Shown: one piece after another, positions 15,953 through 26,700 of the stretch | Numbering within the stretch: the first letter of the stretch is position 1 | Layout of the letters: every line of letters begins with the position of its first letter | Assembly (NCBI RefSeq): GCF_900129365.1 | Contig: NZ_FQVM01000029.1 | Coordinates: forward strand, 1 to 30,025 | Length of the DNA stretch: 30,025 bases | Source: Clostridium fallax | Lineage (GTDB): Bacteria > Bacillota > Clostridia > Clostridiales > Clostridiaceae | Direction: 5' to 3' | The notes under the pieces: model-generated | Databases searched by the model: none | What the model saw: the letters and a program-made list of their open reading frames with translations, nothing else | Told to the model about the DNA's origin: nothing | Translations under genes and position numbers: made by a program

Positions 15953-16004
15953 TTTATTATTTCGCACTCACCGTGCTCAACAGACTTAAGTCCATAAATT
16001 AAAA

Positions 16005-16052
16005 GCACCGAAATAATCGATGCTAGTAAAATAAATGAGCATAAATATGCTC
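16005..16052 (-). terminator. Tandem hairpins ending the BREX operon
   Basis: On the - strand just after the pglZ stop, GAGCATA/TATGCTC (16037-16052) is followed by ATTTATTTTA. Then a second stem, GCATCGA with TCGGTGC (16005-16023, one G-U pair), is followed by TTTTAATTT. Both fit Rho-independent termination. The 10-bp palindrome GACTTAAGTC (15983-15992) lies just beyond, near the estimated IS border. Confidence 0.65.
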
Positions 16053-16062
16053 CTACTCAGCC

Positions 16063-18609
16063 TTAAAAACCAAAATCATCTACTATTGCTATATCAATAT
16101 TGAATGGTATTCTCTCATAATCACCATTCGCATCTTCTTCATCTTCCATAACTAAGAAATATTGCTTAGTTTTATCATATACCCTACTTTCTAGAACAAA
16201 CTCAATTCTATAAGTCCTATCCGTAGGATTCTCTGACCTTGAATCTGCTATTATAGACTTGATATTTGATATCTTATTTCCTTCTTCATCTTCAAAATAA
16301 GTTCTTATTTTCTTTCCGATTACTTTATCCTGTAGTTTTTCATCTTGGAAGAACTCTAAGAATGTTATTGGATTAGTTACCTTTCTATTTATACTTGTTA
16401 AAGATACTTTAACCTTTCTTATATCATTAACTGATGATGTACTTCTGTCATTCTTAAATCTTATAACTGGTACTACAATTTCTTGTAGCATTGCTCCACC
16501 ATGAACATAGTTAGCACCTGCTCCTTGAACTTTAAATCTTGAAGTTCCATTTGGAGTTATAACATATTTATTAGAACCATCTCCTAATAAATAATCCATA
16601 CTAAATGTTATTGTACCTTCAACATCTTCATCTTTAGATGTTAATAAGAATCTTCTGCTATCTTCACCATCATCAAGTTTAATGCCTGATATTTTATTAC
16701 TCTCATTCATGGCACTTCTTTTATAAAGATATCCATGATCTGCTGTAATGATTATACTTGCTGCACTTACTCTATTAACTAACTTATTTACTAAAGCAAT
16801 TATTTCTTTAAAGGATTCTTCTGTAGCACTAAATACTTCTCTCTCTGTTGAAGCATGATCGCCCCTTGCATCTATAGTATTATGATAAATATAAACTACT
16901 TCTAAGCCTACAAATACTTTCCTTATTTCAGCATCCCTCATATCCATAACTTTATCATAAGTAATTGCTAATGATTTTTCATTCTCCATTTTTAAAATAG
17001 AGTCTCTGTTATCTGTTCCATTACTACTTATTCCGTTAACTATAACATCATATTTATCATTAATTTCAATAGTTTTATTAGGTAAAAGAGATGCCATTCC
17101 TAACTTTGTATAGGTCGGTAACACACCTTGCATATAATCCAACTCACTTTTACCTTTTCGCTCATTTGTAAGTAAAGTGTTTAACTCTTCTGCACTTTCA
17201 TATCTTAATCCATCAGATATTATTACAAAAGTTCTCTCTTTTCCTTTATACTTAATATTTTCTCTGTAGAATTTATCTTGTTGTTTTAAACCTCCTATTC
17301 TCCAAGAATTTAAACTTTTAATAGAATCATTCCATTTAATTGATAACTCTTGTACATACCAGTTATTATATGTATTTTCAATAGTATCTCTTAAATCAGT
17401 TAATTCTTCTTTCCATTGACAATTATCATAATGATAATAGAACTTTCTATATGCTTTATCTATATAGTAGTAATCTTTTGTATAAGACTTAACCATATCA
17501 AATGAGCCTTCTGTTTGTATCATTGAATTTAATGACTTCTTCTTATTCAATAAGTTTATAGCCCATTTTATAGCCTTATATTCACTTTTATACTGCTTAT
17601 AATAATGTAATGTTCTTCTTGATGCTAAAATAGATAAATACTTATCATATTCTTCTACACCATCTTTTAATAGATTGGTTATTCTAGTTAAAATTATTTT
17701 ATCAACATCTTCAAAAACTTCACATTTTATAAATTCATCAGTATCCCTTTTTTCTAATAACTGCGATATTTTTAGTTTTCCTGCAATCAACTCTTGCATC
17801 TTATCATAATAATCACTATCTTTAATGTTATCCATAAAATGATTTATGAAAACTAAACAATTTCTAACCTTTGAAGAAATATATGTTGTATATGCTTTAG
17901 GGAATTCAAACTTAATATTTTCATTCATATTAGTTACTAATAACATAGCCATAAATCTCTCTATGCTTTTTTCTTCAAATGAATATCCAAAATACTTCTC
18001 AAGTAAATCCCATAATGCATCTACATTTCCAAATTTCTTTATATCTTCATATATCTTATTACTTCCATCTAAATAGTCTTTAATAATAGCCTTAATTATT
18101 TCCTCAATATCCATTACTTTAACCTTAGTTAAAACAGCAAGAACACCTATATGAATTTTTTCTTTTGTATAATCTTGAATACTTAAATTTTTAAATCCTG
18201 ATATTCTTTCTTTATTTTTAAAGAATACATTATAGATTTCAAACTCTGACTTTAGCAATGAATCCATTACTCTTAATTCTCTCATTATAACTGTTGCTCT
18301 ATCAGTAGAGAATTCTTGGCTATAAGAAAAGATATCATAAAGCCAATCTTCTTGTGGATCTGGCTTTTTCATATTTGAATATATTAATATATTACTTGTT
18401 TCGTCTTCTTTTTCTATATAATGTTTTATCCAGAAGGCATTGTTTTCAGTTAATTTAATAACATTTATTCCCTCTAAATCAAAACTATCTATTTCATCTA
18501 TAAAATCTTCATTTTCATCATACCAAAACACAATATGACGCTTCTTACCATTATCTAATGGCTTTAAAAATAACTCTTTAAGAAAATTTCTTATTTCTTG
18601 TAAGTTCAC
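16063..18609 (-). CDS. pglZ: BREX phosphatase-like protein PglZ
   Basis: PglZ is a core BREX component of the alkaline phosphatase superfamily, needed for both methylation and phage exclusion in studied systems. The 848-aa protein has a helical N-terminal half (about 1-440). The metal-dependent hydrolase domain follows, with Asp466 in IISDGLRYESAEEL, the middle ARGDHAST and Asp624-His625 in ITADHGYLYKR. A beta-rich C-terminal domain (about 700-848) ends the chain. The length matches type 1 PglZ. The start is a GTG preceded by GAGGTG at good spacing. A 136-nt gap, longer than the other gaps in the operon, separates it from pglX. It is the last gene, followed by hairpins and then the IS where brxL would be expected. 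Confidence 0.93.
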   Translation of the reverse strand: MNLQEIRNFLKELFLKPLDNGKKRHIVFWYDENEDFIDEIDSFDLEGINVIKLTENNAFWIKHYIEKEDETSNILIYSNMKKPDPQEDWLYDIFSYSQEFSTDRATVIMRELRVMDSLLKSEFEIYNVFFKNKERISGFKNLSIQDYTKEKIHIGVLAVLTKVKVMDIEEIIKAIIKDYLDGSNKIYEDIKKFGNVDALWDLLEKYFGYSFEEKSIERFMAMLLVTNMNENIKFEFPKAYTTYISSKVRNCLVFINHFMDNIKDSDYYDKMQELIAGKLKISQLLEKRDTDEFIKCEVFEDVDKIILTRITNLLKDGVEEYDKYLSILASRRTLHYYKQYKSEYKAIKWAINLLNKKKSLNSMIQTEGSFDMVKSYTKDYYYIDKAYRKFYYHYDNCQWKEELTDLRDTIENTYNNWYVQELSIKWNDSIKSLNSWRIGGLKQQDKFYRENIKYKGKERTFVIISDGLRYESAEELNTLLTNERKGKSELDYMQGVLPTYTKLGMASLLPNKTIEINDKYDVIVNGISSNGTDNRDSILKMENEKSLAITYDKVMDMRDAEIRKVFVGLEVVYIYHNTIDARGDHASTEREVFSATEESFKEIIALVNKLVNRVSAASIIITADHGYLYKRSAMNESNKISGIKLDDGEDSRRFLLTSKDEDVEGTITFSMDYLLGDGSNKYVITPNGTSRFKVQGAGANYVHGGAMLQEIVVPVIRFKNDRSTSSVNDIRKVKVSLTSINRKVTNPITFLEFFQDEKLQDKVIGKKIRTYFEDEEGNKISNIKSIIADSRSENPTDRTYRIEFVLESRVYDKTKQYFLVMEDEEDANGDYERIPFNIDIAIVDDFGF

Positions 18610-18714
18610 TTGAACACCTCTATCTATTTTGAAATAACTTTTCCTGACTTATAATAAAAGTATAATTGATACTATTTTATATCATTATATACCCAACCAT
18701 CTTATGTAATATAG

Positions 18715-18732
18715 GTAAGATATAAATCTCAC
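18715..18732 (-). promoter_or_regulatory. Hairpin in the pglX-pglZ gap
   Basis: GTGAGAT and ATCTTAC pair over seven positions (one G-U) around a TTAT loop, about 15 nt after the pglX stop. No T-run follows, so it is not a standard terminator; it could be a processing or attenuation site. A TATAAT at 18684-18689 further on, without a clear -35, could support separate transcription of pglZ. Confidence 0.35.
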
Positions 18733-18745
18733 TTATATTTAAGAA

Positions 18746-21700
18746 TTATATTTTTGCTAATAAATTCATTTTAGTTTCTTTACCCTTTGAATTAATTACC
18801 TTTATATCTTGGAACTTAGCATAATTTACTTTCACACCATCATCTAAATCAATAGATATCTTTTCATTTGCTAAATGAGCCACTACTTTGTCATACTCTC
18901 TACATTCCTCTATTTGCTTAGAAATTCTATCAATTTTCTTCTTAGCAGCAGTTCTATCCTTTGCAGTATACTCCTCTGAATCCACAACTAACTGAAGTCT
19001 ATTAATCTCTGCTTCGTATTTTCTTTGTAATGTATGAAGGTAATCAGTTCTAACCTTAGCAACTGTTTGCTCGTTATATCTGTGCATATAAATTAAACAT
19101 CTAAATCCATCATTCTTACCCGACTCAAACATCCAGTATATAGGTCTCTTTTGATAAACTTTTAAATGATCCTTATAAAAATCCTTAATAAAATATCTTC
19201 TAATTGCCTGTCTAGCAGTTTCGGATGCTTTTCTTCCTATAGAATCTGCAATAAAATCTAAGTTTTCTTCTAAAGTATCTTCTCCATAAACAGTTTTAAC
19301 AAACTCTATAAATCTAGAAACAATATCATCTTCAAAGTATTCACCTTCTGTAATAGGAATAATATTATCACCATCAGGCAATAAAGTAGCATCAACCCAT
19401 GAATCAAATACTATATTACCATCTTCATCTTTTTCTATCTTTCTTACCCTCTTATCATCAATATTCCACTTATCATTGAAATATCCACCTGCATAAATTA
19501 AGCCTTCAGCATCTATAGAATATCTACCCATCATACAGCCAACAGCATAAGAAATAAAAGACTTAATATCTCTTTCTCTATTTGCTTTTCTAATAGTAAT
19601 ATCTTTATCTAATACCTCTGGCGTCACCTCATTTTGTAATCCATAGATATCAATAAAAATTCTATTTAACTCTTCTTCATTATATTTTAATTGTTTAAAG
19701 TTTTCTTCACATTTATCTTCCCACATTATAAATAGATTTTCAATTTTATATTCATTACCTTTATATGGTAGTTCCAATAATGGATGAATCCTAAAATCCC
19801 ATGAGATTTCAAATGAATCCCACTCATTTCTCGCTAACTTTATATTATACATAACTAAAAATTTAACTTTATCAAAACTACAATTATTTAGTATAAATGG
19901 TATTCTTCCTATATTTCCAGGCTTAAAGTGTACTGTTGGATTAATAATCTCTAAAAAATTTATGGATAATTTTGAATTTAAGAGTCCCAATATATAATTT
20001 AATTTTGTTTCATCTACAAATAAACAAGGTCCAGCATCTGCAAATATAAATCCTTCATCAGAATATCTTGCTGTAAATCCTTTTGAACTTACATCTGTCC
20101 ATGTTATACATTTCTTAAAATAATACTTTTCATTTCTAATAATTGAATTGCTAAGTTGCTTTATTTCAGTCCCATTGTTAGCCCAATTTATAATATTTAC
20201 ATTATTTCCATACCATCTTCTGTACTCCCCACCTTTATTCAATGGATACCATTTGCACACATTCGAGCAACATTCTCCCTTTTGGTAATCAAAACTAACT
20301 ACTTCATACCAATTCCTTATGAATTTTTCATTATCGCCAGTAGATAACCCCATTTTGGGCTCTGATACATCTGCTATACATCTTTCTGATTTAAATATTC
20401 TTTGCAACTCGTTACTTATCCAATATGCAATTTGACATCCCTCTAATTGTGAGAAGTTATCATTTTTTTTATAAAACATATAATTTACTTTTACGTTATT
20501 TTTTGCTTCTAAATATTTTATTTCTTGATTTTCAAATCCCTTAAACTCTTCTAGTCTTATAAATATACCATTTTCATTAAAATTTCTATTTTTTAATGTA
20601 AAACAACATATAGGCACTGTTGCATCTTCGAATGAAGAGTATTCAAGTTGTACTAAAGAACTTATATTGGCAAATTGAATCAAATCTTCTCTTAATTCAT
20701 TATATATCTTAATAAACATCCAAACATATGGTGTCATAAATCCTAAATGTCCATTTTTTTTAGTATATATTAAATTTCTCTTCATAAATATAGTGAATAA
20801 ATCGCCTTTATATTTATCCCATTTTTTAATAAGAATATATTTTTTTATATTATCATTTAATCCTTTAACACCAATATACGGAGGATTAGTAACACAAACC
20901 TCATACTTCCTACTCATTATTTCTGTCTGTTTGATTATCATAGGAAGGTTATCTAAAAGCATCTTTCTATAATCACCAAAAATTAAGTTTTCATCATCTT
21001 CTATTTCTTTTAATCTTTGTTTCAAGAAATCAAAATTTACTTTTTGAACTTCTAATATAGAACCATATTCTTTAGCATCAGTAAATACCTTAATTAAATA
21101 TTCCACATCTTTTCTTAATTCTTCATTTTCATTAACAAAATAATCTATTGCTTCTCTATTAATACTATTGCTTTCTTGTATAGCACATAAATTCAATTCT
21201 AAATGTTCTCTTTCTATCTCTCTAAATAATCTTCTATTATAATGTCTAGCCTTCATTATTAATGCAAATGATGCTAGTTGAGCCGCTCTATCGTCAATAT
21301 CTAACCCATAAAGATTATTTTGCAATATCATTCTAGGTATTTCTCTTTCAGAATACCCTGCTGTTTTATATATTTCATAAAGAACATCAAAAGCATATAC
21401 TAAAATATGCCCTGACCCCATACATGGATCTAAAACTTTTATATCTTCTGGTTTTAGTTTTGCATGTTCTTCCCTTATTTTCTTTAACTCTTCATCTACT
21501 TCTGGCTCTTGTTCTGCTTCTTCTAAGTAATATTTAAATTCTTTTTGTAGTTCTTGATTTGGATGTCCTTCAAGCCATAGTCTTCCTAATGAATTTTCCA
21601 ACATATATTTAACAATCCATTTTGGAGTAAATAATTGAGTTGCTGCTGGTATATTTTCTTTTGTTATTTTTACATTTTTCTTTAAGGCTGCAAATACTTC

Positions 21701-22408
21701 ATCTTTCTTTTCTGAAATATAGTATTGGTACATCCATCCTATTATTTCTACTTCTTCAAGCCAATCTGATTCTTCTATATCTTCAACCATTTTTCTTATA
21801 ACAGAACTTTCTTCTAATAAATTATCTGGTAATAAAAGTTCTGTATAATCGCTTATTTTCTCAAACATTTGAGGTATTATTTTCCCTAGTTCATTACATT
21901 GTTTAACTAGAATAGTTCTATATGCCTTTTCTCTATCTAATGTATCACCTGTATCTAAAAGATCATATATTTCATTAGCATTTAAATTTAACTCATCTAT
22001 TATTTCAGATACCTTAGTTAAAACATCTGGTTCTTTTTTTCCCTCAACCTCTGATGAAAGTACCCTAACCCCTGATGGTAGAAAGTCATTAACTTCCATA
22101 TATCTAAGTCCCATAAATCTATTAAACCAAGTATATGCAACTTCTTCCATTACTTGCTCAAAACCTTTTATCTTATTTGTATGTTCATTAATCTTATCAA
22201 TTAAAATTTCTCTGTCATCATATGATAAGTTTAAAACTTTCTCTGTGTTTTCAAGAGAAAATCCTCCCTGAACCTTTTTTGCTTTTAACGCTTTAAATTC
22301 ACCTTCATTATCTATAAATATCCCTATATATTTTGCTCTATCTTTAACTGCTTCAATTAAATTTCTTCTTGACCAAATAGCAAAAGATTTAATTTTATTT
22401 TTATCCAT
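18746..22408 (-). CDS. pglX: BREX adenine-specific DNA methyltransferase PglX
   Basis: PglX methylates adenine N6 in a non-palindromic site to mark host DNA as self and is also needed for defence in type 1 BREX. The protein is 1220 aa, the usual size. The N-terminal ~300 residues are helical. The AdoMet-binding motif I is DPCMGSGH at 327-334. The catalytic motif IV is NPPY at 508-511 in VCVTNPPYIGVKG. A target-recognition region follows at about 600-900, and a helical tail with a coiled-coil-like segment (LHTLQRKYEAEINRLQ) ends the chain. The frame is unbroken, so no phase-variation tract is evident. It starts 33 nt after the ATPase remnant with AGAGGA before the ATG. The recognition site cannot be predicted from sequence. 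Confidence 0.95.
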   Translation of the reverse strand: MDKNKIKSFAIWSRRNLIEAVKDRAKYIGIFIDNEGEFKALKAKKVQGGFSLENTEKVLNLSYDDREILIDKINEHTNKIKGFEQVMEEVAYTWFNRFMGLRYMEVNDFLPSGVRVLSSEVEGKKEPDVLTKVSEIIDELNLNANEIYDLLDTGDTLDREKAYRTILVKQCNELGKIIPQMFEKISDYTELLLPDNLLEESSVIRKMVEDIEESDWLEEVEIIGWMYQYYISEKKDEVFAALKKNVKITKENIPAATQLFTPKWIVKYMLENSLGRLWLEGHPNQELQKEFKYYLEEAEQEPEVDEELKKIREEHAKLKPEDIKVLDPCMGSGHILVYAFDVLYEIYKTAGYSEREIPRMILQNNLYGLDIDDRAAQLASFALIMKARHYNRRLFREIEREHLELNLCAIQESNSINREAIDYFVNENEELRKDVEYLIKVFTDAKEYGSILEVQKVNFDFLKQRLKEIEDDENLIFGDYRKMLLDNLPMIIKQTEIMSRKYEVCVTNPPYIGVKGLNDNIKKYILIKKWDKYKGDLFTIFMKRNLIYTKKNGHLGFMTPYVWMFIKIYNELREDLIQFANISSLVQLEYSSFEDATVPICCFTLKNRNFNENGIFIRLEEFKGFENQEIKYLEAKNNVKVNYMFYKKNDNFSQLEGCQIAYWISNELQRIFKSERCIADVSEPKMGLSTGDNEKFIRNWYEVVSFDYQKGECCSNVCKWYPLNKGGEYRRWYGNNVNIINWANNGTEIKQLSNSIIRNEKYYFKKCITWTDVSSKGFTARYSDEGFIFADAGPCLFVDETKLNYILGLLNSKLSINFLEIINPTVHFKPGNIGRIPFILNNCSFDKVKFLVMYNIKLARNEWDSFEISWDFRIHPLLELPYKGNEYKIENLFIMWEDKCEENFKQLKYNEEELNRIFIDIYGLQNEVTPEVLDKDITIRKANRERDIKSFISYAVGCMMGRYSIDAEGLIYAGGYFNDKWNIDDKRVRKIEKDEDGNIVFDSWVDATLLPDGDNIIPITEGEYFEDDIVSRFIEFVKTVYGEDTLEENLDFIADSIGRKASETARQAIRRYFIKDFYKDHLKVYQKRPIYWMFESGKNDGFRCLIYMHRYNEQTVAKVRTDYLHTLQRKYEAEINRLQLVVDSEEYTAKDRTAAKKKIDRISKQIEECREYDKVVAHLANEKISIDLDDGVKVNYAKFQDIKVINSKGKETKMNLLAKI

Positions 22409-22442
22409 ATTTCTATTCCTCTCTTAATTATAAAATTATTAT

Positions 22443-23627
22443 CTATATTATAAGTTCAATTACTTTTTTCATATCATTTGGTACATCATCTACAGTAAAT
22501 TTTGATAGAATTTTACTCCTAGAACACGTAATATTATATTTTTCTTTAATCCATCTGTTAATTAATTTTATTGCATCTTTTCCATTTACTAAAGCAAACT
22601 TTTCTTCTACTGTATTCCATTTATTCTCAATAAATTCACGTGCCTCCCTATTACAAGTTATAGGATCCTTACTTCTATTAATTTCGCCAAATTGTTTAGC
22701 ATAGTGATCTACTACATCAACCTTAAAAATATCTAATTTGGAATTCAATTCATTATAGAACTCACTATAATATTGTTTATCCAAACCTGTAACTCTAAAT
22801 ATAACTTCTGGCACCAATATATAATTTTCTATTTCTTTTCGCTCCCAAACATGTAGTATTAATTTACTTTCTTCTGCTCGCTTAAACAATTCGTTTATCT
22901 CATTCTCTAAATGATAATCATGATCTAGAATACATATTGTTTTTATCATATTTGAAGTTTCCTCATAAAATAGTTTTGAGGTACCTAATGCTTCATTGAA
23001 TCTACTCCATCCACCTAATGATATCCATGGTATCATCTCTAATGAGAATTCATTATCAGGGTATAATATTTCATAAAATTTTGATAAAATTTTAATATCA
23101 TTTCCTTCTACAAATAGACATTTTCTAAAATCTCCCAACCTCATTAATGATAAATTTTGAGCACTTCCAATATTATCAACTATATTTTGAACTGCTTTTA
23201 AATCCGTGCAATATTTCATATTCCGCGTCATTTTATCTATTTTTAATATATATTTAGGATCTACTTCAGAAATTAACTCTATTGAATGTGTTACAATTAT
23301 AACTTGTGGAAAAGTTGATTTTACAATTTTTAATATTTTTCTTTGCATGTCAGGATGCATATAAACATCTGGTTCATCTAATATTATTGTTTCATTTTTA
23401 TCTAATCTAGATATAAACCAAATTATTTGTAACCACATTTGTATTCCACTTCCCATCAAACCAATTTCTGCTGGGAATCCTGCATCTTGAACCATTAATT
23501 GTATATACTCACTTTGAGACACATCATAATATAAATCTCTAATTTGCAATCCACTCCATGTTTCTTCTGCTAATCGTTTAAAATTGTCGTATTTTTTCTC
23601 TTTAAACAAATGTAGTTCTTTTAGCAC
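22443..23627 (-). CDS. N-terminally truncated ABC/OLD-like ATPase with TOPRIM-type domain
   Basis: Full-length relatives are ATPases joined to a TOPRIM nuclease domain and act in phage defence. Counted from the upstream ATG at 23648, this protein begins just before the ABC signature (LMGSGIQ, about 64-70). It continues with Walker B TIILDEPDVYMHP (Asp91-Glu92), the H-loop VTHS (His121), and TOPRIM-like parts FVEGND (Glu181), ILDHDYH (Asp242, Asp244) and WERKEIENYIL. No Walker A (GxxxxGKS) exists in it or in the 65 nt before it, so perhaps 200 or more residues are missing. The ATG lacks a Shine-Dalgarno site; GTG 23627 has GGAG 8 nt upstream and is preferred. It lies between brxC and pglX. It is likely a remnant, though still open to translation. 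Confidence 0.8.
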   Translation of the reverse strand: MLKELHLFKEKKYDNFKRLAEETWSGLQIRDLYYDVSQSEYIQLMVQDAGFPAEIGLMGSGIQMWLQIIWFISRLDKNETIILDEPDVYMHPDMQRKILKIVKSTFPQVIIVTHSIELISEVDPKYILKIDKMTRNMKYCTDLKAVQNIVDNIGSAQNLSLMRLGDFRKCLFVEGNDIKILSKFYEILYPDNEFSLEMIPWISLGGWSRFNEALGTSKLFYEETSNMIKTICILDHDYHLENEINELFKRAEESKLILHVWERKEIENYILVPEVIFRVTGLDKQYYSEFYNELNSKLDIFKVDVVDHYAKQFGEINRSKDPITCNREAREFIENKWNTVEEKFALVNGKDAIKLINRWIKEKYNITCSRSKILSKFTVDDVPNDMKKVIELII

Positions 23628-23664
23628 TAAGCCCACTCCTCGCCCCATATTTTATTATAAGATA

Positions 23665-23681
23665 AGGGAAGTTACTTCCCT
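23665..23681. repeat. Short perfect hairpin between brxC and the ATPase remnant
   Basis: AGGGAAGT and ACTTCCCT are separated by a single T, in the 65-nt gap where the missing N-terminal part of the ATPase would be expected to lie. It could be a deletion scar or an mRNA processing site. Confidence 0.4.
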
Positions 23682-23713
23682 ATTAATTTTCAACTTAGTT
23701 CACATACAAGTAA

Positions 23714-26700
23714 TTATATCAAATTTATAATAGTATCCTTCTCTAATTCTTCTATTAGCTTCTTTCTTAATGCTTCAACAACTTCATTTATATCAGTAGT
23801 ATTTTTTATAACCTTCTGTCCTTTAACTAATTCTCTCATACTTAAAGTTTTAGTTTTTATTACTATCTCTAGTTCTGGTTTAACTGGCTCTGCAATGTAT
23901 CCTGTATCATTTCCTTCTGTTGCTATAGGAGGTTCTTTAATATTATTTGCTAACTCAATTTCTTTAGCCTTTAATCTCTTTTGTCTTTCATCTTCTGCTA
24001 ATATTTCTTTAATCCACTTTAATTTTAACTTATCTGAAAGGTCTGACATTGATGAAAGCACTGCAAAACTATTAGCCTTTTCAGTTCTAGTTACTAAATT
24101 ATTAAATTCTTCATTTATTGCATTAAAGAACTTACTCTCAAAGTCATAGTTTTCTAAAGTCTCTATAACTTCTTTCTTACATATTTGAATAAATCTAAGA
24201 ACAGGAATACTTTCTTCTTCTAATAATGATAAAATCTTATTATTATACTTTTCTATTAATAGTGGAATAGTTGGTATTTTAGAGTATGGCTCTTTCATTC
24301 TTAAAATAGTTTTTATTTCTTCAACTATTTCCTTAATTTCATCATTTACTATATACTCTTTGTTTTCATCATAATTTCTTAACTTTTCTATTGCACTATC
24401 GAATATTAATCTTTGTTCTCCCTTAGACGAAGTATCAATAGTTCCATTTTCTTTCTTAAAGAAGAATCCCTTTATGTTATCAACATTATCTATATAGTCT
24501 AAGAAATCATCTTCTAAGCCGTACACTTTCTTAAAGAATTCTAATGTATCCTTAACTTCTATAATATCTTTAAATAGTTCTCTGCCCTTCTTTAATATCT
24601 CTTCTCCAGGATATCTACTTGTTATACTAAAGTTATTTAACATTACTTCTAGTCTATACAATTCTGTTCTGCTATGTTCTTTAAATAAACTCATCATTCC
24701 ATCTTCATCACTTGGCATAGAGGAAAACCCGAATAAATCTTTATTTAAATCCTTTAATGCTTCTATATACTTAGTTGGAACTTTTTCTCTAATCTTTAAA
24801 ATAACCCTATCTACATAATCTCTCTTATTAACATAATTAACAACTTCTCTGTTATTTGGTGCTAATACCTCATTATTTAAAAGAACCTTTATATCTTGCT
24901 TTTTAAATAAAGTTACTATTACTCCTTGAATGTCTATCTCTTTCCATCCATATGGAGCATTTGAAAATTTACTTATAACACTTTTAACAGTTACTTGAAG
25001 GTTTCTTGATGTACTTGTTTCTATATGTGTTTTTATTTCATCTATTGCAAGTCTGTTAGGATCAACATCTATCATAGTCATTTTAACTAACTTAGCATCT
25101 ATAATATCAAATAAATCCTTTGTAGTTTCTTTAAATTCCTTTATATAATTTAACTTATTATATTTAGAATCTATTAAAGCTTTTAGCCCTTCATTTACTC
25201 TATCTACAGCACCCTTTTCTTTTATATCTAAAAGACTTCCGTTTACATATATTTCTGCCGTTCTTATTGCTTCTTCAATTAAAAGTTTTGCTCTTTTTAG
25301 CCTGTCTTCTCTTTCTCTACTTTTCTTAGTTTTTATATCCTCTATAGTAGAAGTTGACTTTGAGCCACCTTTTAATCTTAAATATGCATCTATTTTTAAT
25401 ACATTTCTTATTTCATCTAAAAAATTATCATATCTTGCAATATTAACTATTACATTATTTTCTCTAATAGATAGTTGTTTTAATTCACTTTGGGAAGTAC
25501 CACCTCCACCTATTAAATCAAAATTAGCAGTTGTTATTCTAACACCTATTTCATTATTTTGTGGACCTCTTGTTCTATCATCAACTATCTTGTTAAATGT
25601 AAACATATATTTTTTAGAGTACTTATATTTATTATCTTTATATATATCATCAAAGATAATTTCTCCAACCTTTTGTATAATTTCTCCATTATCTACATTC
25701 ATATTCTTTATTTCTTTATTAACATCCTGTTCGTCATTAGTAAGGAATACATACTCTTCTCCATTCTCTTGTACTAATGTTTCCCTTATTAACTTCTTTA
25801 ATGACTCTTGAACTTTAAATGTCAAATCTCTATGAGATGCATCTATATTATCAACTAGCAAAGTTGCTAGGTTGTTTATATTCGCTTTAATTTCCTTTAC
25901 GTATTTAACTAAGAATAATAACTTTAATACTTCTACATCAAATTCATCTAATCTATCATTTTTTTCTGCATTCATAATAACAGATCTTATTGATGAATCT
26001 AGGAAAGTTTCTATGGTTTTATAAAATGCTGAAAAAGGAACTAATATATTAGAATCACTTTCCATATAATCTACTGCAACTTGTTGATAAGCACCTAAAA
26101 GAGATCTCTCTCCCTTAGATAAACTCTTTCCAGATGCTCCATGTTCTCTTACACCATTAAATGCTGATTGTAGTAAATTAAATTGATATGGTATAAAAGG
26201 ATATATTTCTGCAAAATCCTCACTATTCTTATATAACTTCATTTCTGCTGTATCTGAAGTGAAAGTTAAAAGATTCTTTATTATTGATTCTTTTTGCTCG
26301 TATAATGCTTTTAAATGACTTTCAGCGCATTCTGTTTTTCTAAGTATACGCTTCTTAATAACTTCATCAACGTTTGCTGATGATAAAGATAATCTTGTAT
26401 TAAATCTACCTTGAATCTTAGAAAAGTCATTTCCTTTTACCTTTGTAAACTCGTCTAATCCTTCTTGTGAAGTTACTATAACCCAGCACTTACCTTGACA
26501 TTTAGTACCTAAATCCTCAACAACTGTTTGAAGGTTAAGCATAAGTTGAGTATTATCTCCAATATATTGTCCAATTTCATCCACCAAAAATACAACATGG
26601 TGATTTTTACCCTTTGAATTGCAATATTCCTTTACCTTAGTAGCAAAATCATCAATACTTAATGAATAATTATTTTCAGCCTTGTTATACCAATTTCTAG

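Larger units (their letters stand above)
15245..15995 (-). mobile_element. IS200-type insertion sequence (IS200/IS605 family), tnpA only
   Basis: A single tnpA gene is flanked by subterminal hairpins with the same arms. At the right end (15266-15284) CCACCCGT pairs perfectly with ACGGGTGG around an AAA loop. At the left end (15934-15952) CCACC pairs with GGTGG with an imperfect middle. The size of about 0.7-0.75 kb is that of IS200. Such elements move as single strands and leave no terminal inverted repeats or target duplication, so the exact borders given here are estimates. No tnpB is present. The 12-mer GTGGCTTGAACA occurs twice inside, at 15281-15292 and 15873-15884. The element sits between pglZ and metF, both on the same strand. 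Confidence 0.75.

Noticed and set aside
15848..15967. 40-codon N-terminal extension of tnpA
   Set aside because: It runs through the left-end hairpin and is unlike the family start. Internal ATGs near AAAGGA fit better.
15232..16062. S-box or T-box riboswitch for the methionine genes
   Set aside because: No conserved core of either element could be recognised between metF and pglZ; the hairpins there belong to the IS and the BREX terminators.
16063..18609. Possible phage growth limitation (Pgl) or type 2 BREX system because of the PglX/PglZ names
   Set aside because: No pglW kinase or pglY is present, while brxA, brxB and brxC are, which fits type 1 BREX instead.
25559..25811. Two overlapping + strand open frames inside brxC with hydrophobic translations
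   Set aside because: They are antisense to brxC; the hydrophobic look comes from reading AT-rich codons backwards. No ribosome-binding site fits.
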